From CAYOSF01 sp964406605 (GTDB taxonomy: Bacteria > Chloroflexota > Dehalococcoidia > DSTF01 > RBG-16-68-14), in contig CAYOSF010000024.1 of NCBI GenBank assembly GCA_964406605.1, positions 1 through 27,458 on the forward strand: 27,458 bases of DNA, in the 5' to 3' direction. The position numbers and the translations under genes were made by a program. A model generated the notes under the pieces. That model was not told the DNA's origin, did not search any database, and worked only from the letters and a program-made list of their open reading frames with translations. Positions 6,362 to 14,525 of this stretch are shown one piece after another. Position 1 is the stretch's first letter. Every line of letters begins with the position of its first letter.

Positions 6362-8323
6362 ATGGCCAAGCCGAGCATGCTTTTCGAGCCGTTCCAGATC
6401 AAGAACATGAAGCTCAAGAACCGGATCGGGCTGGCGCCGATGCTCAACATGCCCGGCGTCTGGACCACCTTCTCCATCACCGACGAGACGATCGCGTGGT
6501 TCGAGGCGCGGGCCAGAGGGGGCGCCGGACTGATCATGACGGGCAGCTTCGCCCCGCCGTTGGTCGCCATTCCCGGCGCGAAAGAGCGCTTCGCCAAGCT
6601 GGCCGAGGTGATACATTCGCACGGCGCGAGACTGGGTGTGCAGATCGTCTCGGGCGGGCCGCTGACGGGCACGGGGCCTTCACTTCCGCCCTATCCCAAT
6701 GAACTCGATGCGAAGCAGGCCATGGGGGACGTGCTGAAGATGGGCTCGGGGCTTCTGGGACCCCGCGAACCACAGGTGCTCAGCGTCGAAGAGATCCAGG
6801 CCCACGTGCAGGCCTTCGGCGACGCCGCGGCGACACTGAAAGACGCCGGGGTCGACTGCGTCGAGCTCCACTGCGCCCATGGTGGGGCCACCCTCTGCTG
6901 CTCCTTCATATCGCCTTTCTACAATCGGCGAGAGGATCAGTACGGAGGCAGTTGGGAGAACCGGCTCCGTCTTCCCACCGACGCGATCAAGAGAATGCGA
7001 GAGGCGGTCGGAGAGGACTATCCACTGCTCGCCAGGATCAGTGCGGACGAGCTGTTGGGGGACAAGGGCATCACCATCAATGACACCACCCGGTATGTCG
7101 TTCCCGCGCTGGAGGAGGCGGGCGTCGACTGCATCGATGTCTCACAGGGGTCTATCCTCCACTCACCGGAGGGGATCGAGATCCCTCTCTACTATCCGCG
7201 GGGCTGCTTCATCCACCTTGCCGCGGCCGTGAAGCAGGCTACCAGTCTTCCGGTGATCGGCGTCGGACGGATCGTCGACCTGGAGATGGCCGAGGATTTC
7301 CTGCAGGAGGGCAAGGCCGACCTGATCTACATGGCCAGGCAACTGACTGCCGACCCGGAAACCCCCAAGAAGTACATGGAGGGGCGGCCGGAGGACGTTC
7401 GCAAGTGTGTCGCCTGCGTTGAGGGTTGCGGCACGCCCTGCTCCATCAACTACGACATGGCGCCGAACGCCATACCGCTGACCCCGGCGCAGACCCTCAG
7501 GAGAGTCCTGGTAATCGGTGGCGGGGTGGCCGGGATGGAGGCCGCGCGGATCGCCGCCCAGCGGGGCCACAGCGTAACCTTGATCGAGAAGCGGTCCGAG
7601 CTCGGCGGAATGGTGGCCGCCCTGGCCCTCGAGCCGCTGACGGCCGAGTTCGGGAATCTCATCCAGTACCTCACCGTCCAGCTCGAGAAGCTCGGGGTGG
7701 ACGTAAGGCTTTCCCGTGAGGCCGGCTTGGCTGAGGTCGATGAGCTGAACCCAGACGTCGTCATCATGGCCACGGGCTCGTCCATGAACATTCCGGAGGT
7801 GGTCAAGAGCGGGCCCGGCGTGATGGACCATATCGAGGCCCTGAGGAAAAGGAATGAGATCGGCCGTCGGGTGGTCGTCTGGGGGCTGGCCTACGGCGCC
7901 GAGCTGGCCATTTCTCTCGCCGAGGAGGGGAGGGAGGTGGTCCTGATCGGAGAAGGCAGCGAGACGACGCTGGGCGGGCACGCTTCGAACTTCAGGAGGT
8001 GGTGGGTCCTGAGGAAGCTCGCGGACATCAATCCGGCCAGGGGGACTCCCGACGCGCAGAGGCTCAGCAACCCCAAGGTGCTGTCGAACGTGAAGGTGCG
8101 GGAGGTCTCTTCGCAGGGGATCGCGCTCGCGGACAAGCGAGGCGACTCGCTGGTGCTGCCCTATGACGTCCTGATCGTCTCGCGGGGTCGAAGAAGGAAC
8201 AGCGCTCTCTCCCGGCGGCTACGGGCAAGGGCGACGGAGGTTCACGAGATCGGGGATTGCGCTTCCGTCGGCGACATCCAGAAGGCGATCTCGACCGCCA
8301 ACGAGGTGGCGAGAGTCATCTGA
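6362..8323 (+). CDS. NADH:flavin oxidoreductase / 2,4-dienoyl-CoA reductase-type Fe-S flavoenzyme
   Basis: The 653-residue protein has the three-module layout of FadH, enoate reductase and trimethylamine dehydrogenase relatives. An FMN TIM barrel (about 5-345) contains LHCAHG (169-174) and the NRREDQYGGSWENR block (188-201). A 4Fe-4S loop follows, with Cys349, Cys352, Cys356 and Cys360. Then come an FAD Rossmann motif VIGGGVAGMEAA (384-395), a second nucleotide fold starting VVVWGLAYGAELA, and a C-terminal GDCASVGD block. Two oddities are visible. The usual HGAHGY is HCAHGG, so the proton-donor Tyr position is Gly. The fourth cluster Cys follows the third after only three residues instead of the usual roughly eleven. 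The ATG is chosen because a GGAGGAGAGGGAG site lies just upstream; a longer frame from 6146 runs through repeat DNA. It may reduce an enoate or demethylate an amine; the substrate is unknown. Confidence 0.93.
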   Translation: MAKPSMLFEPFQIKNMKLKNRIGLAPMLNMPGVWTTFSITDETIAWFEARARGGAGLIMTGSFAPPLVAIPGAKERFAKLAEVIHSHGARLGVQIVSGGPLTGTGPSLPPYPNELDAKQAMGDVLKMGSGLLGPREPQVLSVEEIQAHVQAFGDAAATLKDAGVDCVELHCAHGGATLCCSFISPFYNRREDQYGGSWENRLRLPTDAIKRMREAVGEDYPLLARISADELLGDKGITINDTTRYVVPALEEAGVDCIDVSQGSILHSPEGIEIPLYYPRGCFIHLAAAVKQATSLPVIGVGRIVDLEMAEDFLQEGKADLIYMARQLTADPETPKKYMEGRPEDVRKCVACVEGCGTPCSINYDMAPNAIPLTPAQTLRRVLVIGGGVAGMEAARIAAQRGHSVTLIEKRSELGGMVAALALEPLTAEFGNLIQYLTVQLEKLGVDVRLSREAGLAEVDELNPDVVIMATGSSMNIPEVVKSGPGVMDHIEALRKRNEIGRRVVVWGLAYGAELAISLAEEGREVVLIGEGSETTLGGHASNFRRWWVLRKLADINPARGTPDAQRLSNPKVLSNVKVREVSSQGIALADKRGDSLVLPYDVLIVSRGRRRNSALSRRLRARATEVHEIGDCASVGDIQKAISTANEVARVI

Positions 8324-8396
8324 AAGCCCGCCAATCGCTCTCCTCTTGAAACGCGAGGGGCCCCGCCCCTCAGCACTCCACCAATGCCGCCTGCTC

Positions 8397-8464
8397 GCCT
8401 CCCGCCCCCAGGGTGCCACCCGCTTGCCTCCCGCCCCCAGGGTGCCACCCGCTTGCCTCCCGCC
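8397..8464. repeat. 29-bp tandem repeat, 2.3 copies
   Basis: Two exact 29-bp units (8397-8425 and 8426-8454), each starting GCCTCCCGCCCCC and ending GGGTGCCACCCGCTT, are followed by a partial third unit. GGGTGCCACCC inside each unit is itself a small palindrome. Confidence 0.9.
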
Positions 8465-8479
8465 TCCCTCGCCATCATC

Positions 8480-8502
8480 GTAGCGGCGACCTTCAGGTCG
8501 CC
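8480..8502 (+). repeat. GTAG palindrome, GGCGACC arms
   Basis: GTAGC followed by GGCGACC, loop TTCA, GGTCGCC: a perfect 7-bp inverted repeat. It is nearly identical to 10370-10392 and to 10607-10626, which runs into the assembly gap. Confidence 0.85.
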
Positions 8503-8593
8503 ACCTGTGCTCTGCGTCGGGCACCGCCGCGTGCCATCCGGCTATTGGCGCTCTCCCGCCCGCGCCGTATCCTGGCGCCGTACAACCGCCTTT

Positions 8594-8644
8594 GTAGGGG
8601 CAAGCCTCCGCCGCGCCCGCCTCAGGTGGGGCGGATGCTTGCCC
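8594..8644 (+). repeat. Long GTAG-started hairpin
   Basis: After GTAGGGG, GGGCAAGC (8598-8605) pairs perfectly with GCTTGCCC (8637-8644). After one C/T mismatch, TCCGCC (8607-8612) pairs with GGCGGA (8630-8635), and the stem continues with gaps toward a CTC-centred loop. It is the longest member of the GTAG family here. Confidence 0.7.
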
Positions 8645-9044
8645 TTCGCGGCCACGCCCTGGGACCGAGGCCAGATACGAAATACGAATACGCGTACACA
8701 GAAAAAACATGATTCTGCAAAACAAACTCCTTGTCCTGAGCTTTGTCGAAGGGACTGTCCCGAGCTTGCCGAGGGGGCGACATGCACTCCCCGCCCTTCC
8801 ACGACCCTCGACCCCTGGCCCTCGGCCCTTCCGGGCCCTCCCACCGCACCAAACAATCGAACGAACCCTGCAAGAACTGCACGGCCCAGATACGCACCGA
8901 TCATCGCAACCGAAATCAATCAAAGCCCACCTTGGACTGCGCCGCCCCGGGCCCTCGGCAAAGGCCGTCATGTCACCCCTTCCCCTCCCTTCCTGCCCCC
9001 GCGACCCCCGACCCTCGACCCGCGTCCCTTCCCTCCAATCCCGC

Positions 9045-9050
9045 TACAAT
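9045..9050 (+). promoter_or_regulatory. Possible -10 box for the UroD-like gene at 9130
   Basis: TACAAT at 9045-9050 matches the bacterial -10 consensus in 5 of 6 positions and lies 80 bp before the chosen start. No convincing -35 hexamer is present at 16-18 bp, so this is weak evidence. Confidence 0.3.
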
Positions 9051-9129
9051 GCTTCTAGCGAGGCGGGCCGGCGGCTCTGCCCGCCGTGCCCGCTTCAGGA
9101 GGGCCACCCGCCCGGGAAGAACCATCGCG

Positions 9130-10266
9130 ATGACAGCGACCAAGCCGTCTGCCATGACCCCTCGCGAGCGTCTGCTCGCCGCCTTCCGGCGGGAGCCGTG
9201 CGACAGCGTTCCCTTCGCGCCGATACTGGACGGCTACTTCCAGGCCTCCCTCCCGGGCGGCATGGACCGGCCCGCCGAGGAGATCCAGTACGAGCTGGCC
9301 GGCCATATCCTCGCCCGCTCCGGCGTGCTGCTCGTCAACACGCCCCTCTGGCTCGGCGCGGTCACCACCGACCTCCCGACCGGCATCACGCAGCAGTACT
9401 CCAGGGTGAACGGCGACATCATCCACGTCACGGAGACGCCCGTTGGCGCGCTTACCTGGCGCCTTCGCTTTGCGCCGGAGACTCCCTACATCCCCTGGAT
9501 CATCCAGAACCGGATTCAAACGGTCGAGGACGTCAAGACCTTCCAGTACCTGGTCGAGCACACCGGCTTCGAGATCCGGACGGCCGCGTTCTACCGGCAG
9601 CGGGAGAGCGTGGGAGACCGAGGTGTGGTCGCCATCATCGGCCCCACCTCGCCGCTCCAGATGATGGTCAACTTCGACATGGGGATGGAGCGGGTCATCT
9701 TCATGCTGGCCGATCACCAGGCGGAGATGAACGAGATGCTGGATACGTATCACGCCAAGCAGCTCGAGATGTGGAAGGCGATGGCCGAGGTCGAGGCGGA
9801 GATCTGCTTCATCCACGACAACCTGTCCTCCACCACGACCTCGCGCCCCATGTACCGCCGCTACGACCGGCCCTACGTCAACGAGTACGCGGACGTCCTC
9901 CACAAAGCGGGGAAGAAGCTCGTCACCCACTGGTGCGGCAAGCTGACGGGGTTCGCGGACGACTTCGAAGAGGCCAGGCAGGACGGCATCTCGGACGTCA
10001 CGCCGCCGCCAACCGGCGATATGGACATCGTCACAGCGCGCAAGACGTGGGCCAAGCACTTCGTGGTGCTGGGAGGGATCGATCCGACCCTCTTCGCCCG
10101 CGGCACGGCGTCGGACATAGAATCGTACGTCGAGGACCTGCTGGGAGAGATGCAGCCGGACCGGCGCGGCTTCATCCTGGGCAGCGGCGATGCGGTGCCC
10201 TTCGGGACGCCGCCCGAGAACGTGAAGGCCGCGGCGGACACGGCGGCCCGCTTCCCCGTGGAGTGA
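9130..10266 (+). CDS. UroD-family (MtaA/CmuA-like) methyltransferase, paralogue 1
   Basis: This 378-residue protein has the uroporphyrinogen-decarboxylase fold shared by heme-pathway HemE and by zinc methyltransferases that move methyl groups to or from corrinoid proteins. The N-terminal MTPRERLLAAFRREPCDSVP (9-28) is the family opening. H267-x-C269 in THWCGK is the zinc-type HxC pair. VLGGIDP (313-319) and GTPPENV (359-365) follow. The third zinc Cys, usually in a GN/GCxxPxGTP context, is missing: the sequence reads GSGDAVPFGTPPENV. HemE-specific features are not apparent, and the corrinoid genes nearby favour methyl transfer over porphyrin decarboxylation. The ATG at 9130 is preferred over a longer in-frame ATG at 9049 that would begin in promoter-like DNA. 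The RBS is poor (GGGAAG, 10 nt upstream). Confidence 0.88.
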   Translation: MTATKPSAMTPRERLLAAFRREPCDSVPFAPILDGYFQASLPGGMDRPAEEIQYELAGHILARSGVLLVNTPLWLGAVTTDLPTGITQQYSRVNGDIIHVTETPVGALTWRLRFAPETPYIPWIIQNRIQTVEDVKTFQYLVEHTGFEIRTAAFYRQRESVGDRGVVAIIGPTSPLQMMVNFDMGMERVIFMLADHQAEMNEMLDTYHAKQLEMWKAMAEVEAEICFIHDNLSSTTTSRPMYRRYDRPYVNEYADVLHKAGKKLVTHWCGKLTGFADDFEEARQDGISDVTPPPTGDMDIVTARKTWAKHFVVLGGIDPTLFARGTASDIESYVEDLLGEMQPDRRGFILGSGDAVPFGTPPENVKAAADTAARFPVE

Positions 10267-10960
10267 GGAGAGCTCACGATGATCGCGTCGCCGACCGGCA
10301 GATTGATGAAAGAACCACGAAGCCTCGTAGGGAGAGACCTTCAGGTCTGTCCGGCTGCGCTCGGACCCCGTAGCGGCGACCTTCAGGTCGCCACCTGCTC
10401 CGGAAAGCATCCGCCCGCCTGCCCCTTTCGCCACCCCGAGCCTGTCGAGGGGTCTAGCATCCGTGGGCGCCAACCCCTCCCTTCCACCGTCGAACCCGTA
10501 GGGGCGTACAACTGTACGCCCACAAGCGTCCCGCCAGATTCAGTTCAGGAGGCGGCGAGCCTCGTAGGGACAGACCTTCAGGTCTGTCCGGCTGCGCTCG
10601 GACCCCGTAGCGGCGACCTTCAGGTCNNNNNNNNNNNNNNNNNNNNNNNNNNNNNNNNNNNNNNNNNNNNNNNNNNNNNNNNNNNNNNNNNNNNNNNNNN
10701 NNNNNNNNNNNNNNNNNNNNNNNNNNGCGCCAACCCCTCCCTTCCACCGTCGAACCCGTAGGGGCGTACAACTGTACGCCCGCAAGTGTCCCCTCAGGTT
10801 CAGTTCAGGAGGCCGCAAGCCGCCTCGCACCCAACCGCGGGCCAGGCTTCCCCGCCCATTGCGGGTCCGCCTCCGGCGGAAGCCTGACCGGACCCGCGTG
10901 GCGTAATGCGAGAGCACCTTCCTCGGCTCCCTGCCGGGCACCGGCCGCAAGGTGACGGAC
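10267..10960. repeat. Gene-free 237-bp tandem repeat region with assembly gap
   Basis: Copy 1 spans 10327-10563 and copy 2 spans 10564 to about 10820, offset 237 bp up to the gap. Each copy contains a GTAG palindrome with GGACAGACC/GGTCTGTCC-type arms (10327-10352, 10564-10589), one with GGCGACC arms (10370-10392, 10607 into the gap), and one with GTAC arms (10498-10521, 10758-10781). Copy 1 also has CCCCGAGCCTGTCGAGGGG (10436-10454). Positions 10821-10960 hold no clear element except the AAGGTGA site serving the next gene. Confidence 0.85.
10627..10726. other. Assembly gap (100 N)
   Basis: There are exactly 100 undetermined bases inside copy 2 of a tandem repeat. A round 100 is usually a placeholder. 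In copy 1 the corresponding stretch, 10390-10466, is 77 bp long. Confidence 0.98.
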
Positions 10961-12043
10961 ATGACCACTGCCACGCCGCAACCGGAGATGACCACGGACA
11001 GGTACATGTCGCTCTTCGAGCCGTACCTGAAGCCGGTGCCCACGCCGCCCGGCTTCACCAGCCATGAGATCGTGCGCCGGGCGATCGAGATGGATGACCC
11101 ACCCCGCGTGCCCTACAGCTTCATCCAGCCGCTGGAATCGGATTTCGTTGAGCTGGCGATGGCTTCGGTCGCGTCCGGGGAAGCGGGCATGGCCGGCATC
11201 CCCAAGGGAGAGATGGTGTTCGACAAGTGGGGCGTGGGACAGCGGGGCACTGGCCGGCACTGGGCGCACTCGGAGGTCCACCCGCTGGCCGACCTCTCGG
11301 CGCTGGAAAGCTACCGGTTCCCGGAGACGATGCCGCGCGCGACGGTCGAGCTGGCGAAGGCGCTGACCGAGGCAGGGAACAAGGCCGGCAAGTACGTGGT
11401 GGGGGCCGACCCCATCCTCACCATCGAGCGGCTGCGCGACCTGATGGGCTTCGACAACCTGATGGTCGCCATGTACACGGACCGCGAGCGGTTCGAGCGG
11501 CTCCTAGACATGCTCGTCGACATCGTGCTCGACGCCATGCGGACCTACGCGGAGATGGGCGGCGTCCACGCGTTCATGACCTGGGAGGACTGGGGCCTCC
11601 AGACCACGCTCCAGATCAGGCCGCAGCAGTGGCGCGAGATATTCAAGCCCCGCTACGCGCGGCTAGTCGAAGAGACGCACAAGGCTGGGATGCACTACAT
11701 CTGGCACTGCTGCGGATACATCACCGACATCATTCCCGACATGATCGACATCGGGGTGGACGTGGTCCAGCTCGACCAGCAGCATCTGATGGGAGTCGAC
11801 CGGCTCGCCGAGGAGTTCGGGGGCAAGATCTGCTTCTGGAATACGGTGGACATCCAATGGTCGCCGCGAGAGGAAGCAACCGCGGAGGAGCTGAGGGCAG
11901 AGGTGAAGCACATGATCGAGCAGTTCGGTCGCTTCAAGGGCGGCTTCATCGGCCGGCAGTACCCTCAGCCGCGCGACATCGGCATGTCCCGGGAGCGGCA
12001 CCAGATCATCTACGACGCATTCATGGAGTTTGGCTGCCGGTAG
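10961..12043 (+). CDS. UroD-family methyltransferase-like protein, paralogue 2
   Basis: The 360-residue protein has the UroD barrel but is clearly diverged from the 9130 gene product. Recognisable parts are the HEIVRRAIEMDDPPRVPYSF opening (35-54), the WEDWGLQTTLQIRP substrate-side block (208-221), and the zinc-type motif H249-C-C251 in IWHCCGY, followed by IIPDMIDIGVDVVQLDQQH. In related proteins this region binds the active-site zinc or the substrate carboxylate. The expected GTP/PEN C-terminal block is replaced by GRQYPQPRDIG. The ATG at 10961 is chosen over GTG 10952 because AAGGTGA lies 5 nt upstream of it. The gene converges on another UroD-family gene across only 45 bp. The likely role is a substrate-specific methyltransferase or O-demethylase component; the substrate is unknown. 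Confidence 0.85.
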   Translation: MTTATPQPEMTTDRYMSLFEPYLKPVPTPPGFTSHEIVRRAIEMDDPPRVPYSFIQPLESDFVELAMASVASGEAGMAGIPKGEMVFDKWGVGQRGTGRHWAHSEVHPLADLSALESYRFPETMPRATVELAKALTEAGNKAGKYVVGADPILTIERLRDLMGFDNLMVAMYTDRERFERLLDMLVDIVLDAMRTYAEMGGVHAFMTWEDWGLQTTLQIRPQQWREIFKPRYARLVEETHKAGMHYIWHCCGYITDIIPDMIDIGVDVVQLDQQHLMGVDRLAEEFGGKICFWNTVDIQWSPREEATAEELRAEVKHMIEQFGRFKGGFIGRQYPQPRDIGMSRERHQIIYDAFMEFGCR

Positions 12044-12088
12044 GGGACAGTCGCAGCGGCGGGACTGAGGCGGGAGTCCGGAGGCTTC

Positions 12089-13225
12089 CTACGCGAACTT
12101 CGCGAACGTTTCCTCCACCCTGTTCACGAACCGCATGATCGAGTCGGGTTCGTCGATCTTGAACTCCCTCGGACCCGGCGCCACGACGATGCAGAGGCCG
12201 CGGTTGTGCGTCCTCGTCGTCAGCACGTGCTGGAGGAACGCCCGGTTGCCCTCGAAGTGGAGCTCGTTGTTCAGGCCGAGGTGCGGGATAATTGCCGTCT
12301 TGCCACCGAAGCGCTCCCACACCGCCTCGAACGGCGTCTCCGTCGCCCCGAAGTTGATGCCCCGGAGGTTGTGCACCCGCTCCAGGTTGTCGAACTGGTG
12401 CACGAAGTCACCGCAGGAGTGGATCATGATCCCGCCGAACTCCTCCGAGAGCTCGTTCACGTAGGGTAGGCAGAACTCCCGGTAGAGCTTGGGGCTGATC
12501 ACGGCCAGCCCGTCATCGCTGATGGCGATGCCCCGGCCGTCGGGCAGCCAGAGGGGCGGATAATGGCAGGGGAGGAACTCCGGCGAGCGGGACCGCTGCT
12601 CCTTCACGTAGCGGATGATCAGGTCGGTGACCATGCGCATGAGGTGGTGCACTTCTTTCGGGTGGTCGTACATCGCCACCATGAAGGCGCTGGGCTCCCA
12701 CACCAGGTAGGCGGTATCGAGCGGCCCCTGCAGGTCGGTCATCGCCATCGCGTAGCGGCCGCCGGTCTGCTCGACGTAGTAGTCGGTGAACTCCAGCATC
12801 TGTCCCAACTGGCCGTCGCTGACTGCGGGCGGCTGAAGCTCGTACACCTTCTCCGGCGGGTCTTCCGCCAGGATCACGGGATGGGCCCAGGGGAGCGTGT
12901 GCTCGAAGAAGTCGACCTGGCAGCCGAACGCGGACGCGAAGACCGTCACGCCTCCCTGCGGCTGCATGTGGGGCACAAAGTCGTCGCGGATATCCGTCGA
13001 CTCGCGCCAGGCCATGACGGCCTTCTGGGCGAGGAACTGGGTCTCCTTGTGCTGGAGGAGCTGGGGAATCGGCACCGTCCGCGCGAGCGTCACGGTGAGC
13101 ACCGGCGACGACGGCAGTATCCACAACGGCCGCCCGATGTCCTCCAGCGACCAGAGGGCCTCCCATCGCTGGATGATCTCGGCGTACTTGGGCTCTTGTG
13201 TTATCGGTGTGACCTTGTCGTTCAT
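12089..13225 (-). CDS. UroD-family methyltransferase-like protein, paralogue 3
   Basis: The 378-residue protein carries a UroD-type barrel with H269-S-C271 in MIHSCGDFVHQF as the zinc-type HxC motif. The upstream CHYPPLWLPDGRGIAISDDG block (220-239) and SPKLYREFCLPYVNEL (244-259) are typical of the substrate face in this family. The N-terminus (WEALWSLEDIGRPLW) differs from the short RERF/LLAAF opening of paralogues 1 and 5, and the C-terminus lacks the GTPPENV block. The ATG at 13225 has GGGAG 8 nt upstream; an in-frame extension to 13297 would run into the preceding gene. Only 28 bp separate it from the stop of paralogue 4, so the two are probably one operon. The substrate is unknown; it could also be a non-catalytic scaffold. 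Confidence 0.85.
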   Translation of the reverse strand: MNDKVTPITQEPKYAEIIQRWEALWSLEDIGRPLWILPSSPVLTVTLARTVPIPQLLQHKETQFLAQKAVMAWRESTDIRDDFVPHMQPQGGVTVFASAFGCQVDFFEHTLPWAHPVILAEDPPEKVYELQPPAVSDGQLGQMLEFTDYYVEQTGGRYAMAMTDLQGPLDTAYLVWEPSAFMVAMYDHPKEVHHLMRMVTDLIIRYVKEQRSRSPEFLPCHYPPLWLPDGRGIAISDDGLAVISPKLYREFCLPYVNELSEEFGGIMIHSCGDFVHQFDNLERVHNLRGINFGATETPFEAVWERFGGKTAIIPHLGLNNELHFEGNRAFLQHVLTTRTHNRGLCIVVAPGPREFKIDEPDSIMRFVNRVEETFAKFA

Positions 13226-13253
13226 CCAGTACTCCCGAAACAGCGCTCCGAAG

Positions 13254-14414
13254 CTAAGGACGGCCGAAGTGCTCGCGGTTCCATCGCTGCCCCTCATCCA
13301 GCATCGCCAGGTAGTTCTCCTTGGGCAGGTAGTTGGCGGCCGTGTTGCCCGTGCCCAGGCAATAGCCGGTGCCGCGGGCGGCGCAGACCTCCAGTATCTC
13401 TCGCGTGCGTCTGCGCACCTCGTCCTCCGTTCTGGCAGCGAGCAGATCCATGTCCACCCCTCCCAACACGGCGATGCGGTCGCCCCAGCGGCGGTACACC
13501 TCCTCCACCGGCATGATCTTGTCCTCGAAGGAGTGCTTCCCGTCGAAGCCGATGTCGATCACTTCGTCCATGACCTTCTCCAGGTTCCCGCAGGAGTGGA
13601 GGAGTATGAGCTTGCCCGCGCCGTGCGCCACCTCCACCAGGCGTTTGTGGTGGGGGAACACGTGCTTGCGCAGCACGGCCGGCGACACGAGAGTGCCCGA
13701 AGCGTAGCCCAGGTCGTCGCCCAGAAACACCATGCCGACGTTGTCGACGGTGACGGCGTGCGCGGCCGCCGCTATCGTCAGCTCGCCGACCTTCTCGCAG
13801 ATCGCCGCGATGAGGTCGGGCTGGTCGTAGAGCGCGTAGGAAAAGGACTGCAGGCCCATGAGCCAGGAGCTGTTCTCGAAGATGCCCCCGAGGTTGACAC
13901 TGATCTTCATCCCCTCGGGCACGACGGCGCTCAGGTATTCGAGGCCGCGGTAGGAGATCCGCTCGGGGTCCGGCCAGGGGTAAGCCTCGAAGTCCGCCCA
14001 GCTCTGGATCGGGCCCGTGCTCTCGTCTTGCCAGAACCGTCTGTTGCCGGCCCAGTTCTCGACCGCGGCTGTGTCCTCCGCGACTTGATAGTTGGCACGG
14101 GGGAGGTTGAGGCCGGTCCAGCCGTAGACGTAGTCGTAGCCGTACTCGTAACAGAAGCGCAGAATGGTGTTGAGGGCGGCCTCTCCTTCCGCCCGGCGTT
14201 CCTCGGCGCTGACATCCGTCCGGCCGCGGACGCGACTGAGCGCGTTCCAGCTCATCTCCTCGCCCAGCAGCATCTGGATCATGCCGGGGTCGGCATAGAG
14301 CTCGATGAGCGGCACTGGGCCTGCGGGACCTTGCCGCAGCAGGGTGCGACGCAGATTCTCGAAGTCCGGGTGTCGTTTCACCCGGTACTCCGGCCCCGCT
14401 CGGTTCGCTTCCAT
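13254..14414 (-). CDS. UroD-family methyltransferase-like protein, paralogue 4
   Basis: The 386-residue protein has the UroD fold with H273-S-C275 (LLHSCGN) and, unlike paralogue 1, a C-terminal Cys352 in GYCLGTGNTAANYLP that could complete the zinc site. The FLGDDLGYASGTLVSP block (230-244), DGKHSFEDKI (291-300) and VLGGVDMDLL (316-325) are the usual active-site segments. ATG 14414 is preferred to GTG 14423 because AAAGGG lies 8 nt before it, while it would touch the GTG. It lies downstream of paralogue 5 across a 111-bp gap holding two hairpins, and 28 bp upstream of paralogue 3. This is the best candidate in the cluster for a catalytically complete zinc methyltransferase. Confidence 0.88.
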   Translation of the reverse strand: MEANRAGPEYRVKRHPDFENLRRTLLRQGPAGPVPLIELYADPGMIQMLLGEEMSWNALSRVRGRTDVSAEERRAEGEAALNTILRFCYEYGYDYVYGWTGLNLPRANYQVAEDTAAVENWAGNRRFWQDESTGPIQSWADFEAYPWPDPERISYRGLEYLSAVVPEGMKISVNLGGIFENSSWLMGLQSFSYALYDQPDLIAAICEKVGELTIAAAAHAVTVDNVGMVFLGDDLGYASGTLVSPAVLRKHVFPHHKRLVEVAHGAGKLILLHSCGNLEKVMDEVIDIGFDGKHSFEDKIMPVEEVYRRWGDRIAVLGGVDMDLLAARTEDEVRRRTREILEVCAARGTGYCLGTGNTAANYLPKENYLAMLDEGQRWNREHFGRP

Positions 14415-14442
14415 CGATGGCACCCTTTCTGATACTGATGAG

Positions 14443-14490
14443 CGGGCTCCCTAGGAGCCCGGCAGCCCCATTGTGGCCTTGGCCCAAGGC
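14443..14490. other. Two adjacent hairpins between UroD paralogues 5 and 4
   Basis: CGGGCTCC-CTA-GGAGCCCG (14443-14461) is a perfect 8-bp stem with a 3-nt loop. GCCTTGG-C-CCAAGGC (14476-14490) is a second perfect inverted repeat. Neither is followed by a T-run on the minus strand, so an mRNA-processing or stability role fits better than termination. The first stem lies about 29 bp before the start of paralogue 4. Confidence 0.6.
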
Positions 14491-14525
14491 GGGGGGCAAG
14501 CGATGCGGGCTCCGGCCGCAGAGCC

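Larger units (their letters stand above)
8324..9129. other. Gene-free gap with assorted repeats
   Basis: No gene is supported. From left to right it holds a 29-bp tandem repeat (8397-8464), a GTAG palindrome (8480-8502), and a long hairpin (8594-8644). A short lower-GC island with ATACGAA repeats lies at about 8675-8730. Two CTGAGC/GTCGAAG-type elements follow (8736-8753 CCTGAGCTTTGTCGAAGG and 8758-8776 TCCCGAGCTTGCCGAGGGG), then CCCTCGACCC low-complexity stretches near 8800-8830 and 8997-9020. Open frames spanning it are extensions of the downstream UroD-like frame or shadows. Confidence 0.65.

Noticed and set aside
10279..10771. Open frames crossing the N gap
   Set aside because: They consist of palindromic repeats and undetermined bases; no protein-like content.
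10327..10820. CRISPR-like array
   Set aside because: The repeated units are 237 bp and themselves made of several palindromes; there are no short direct repeats separated by unique spacers, and no cas genes are nearby.
12062..12079. Bidirectional terminator between convergent UroD genes (GGACT/AGTCC stem)
   Set aside because: Only a 5-bp stem with an 8-nt loop and no T-run on either strand; too weak to list.
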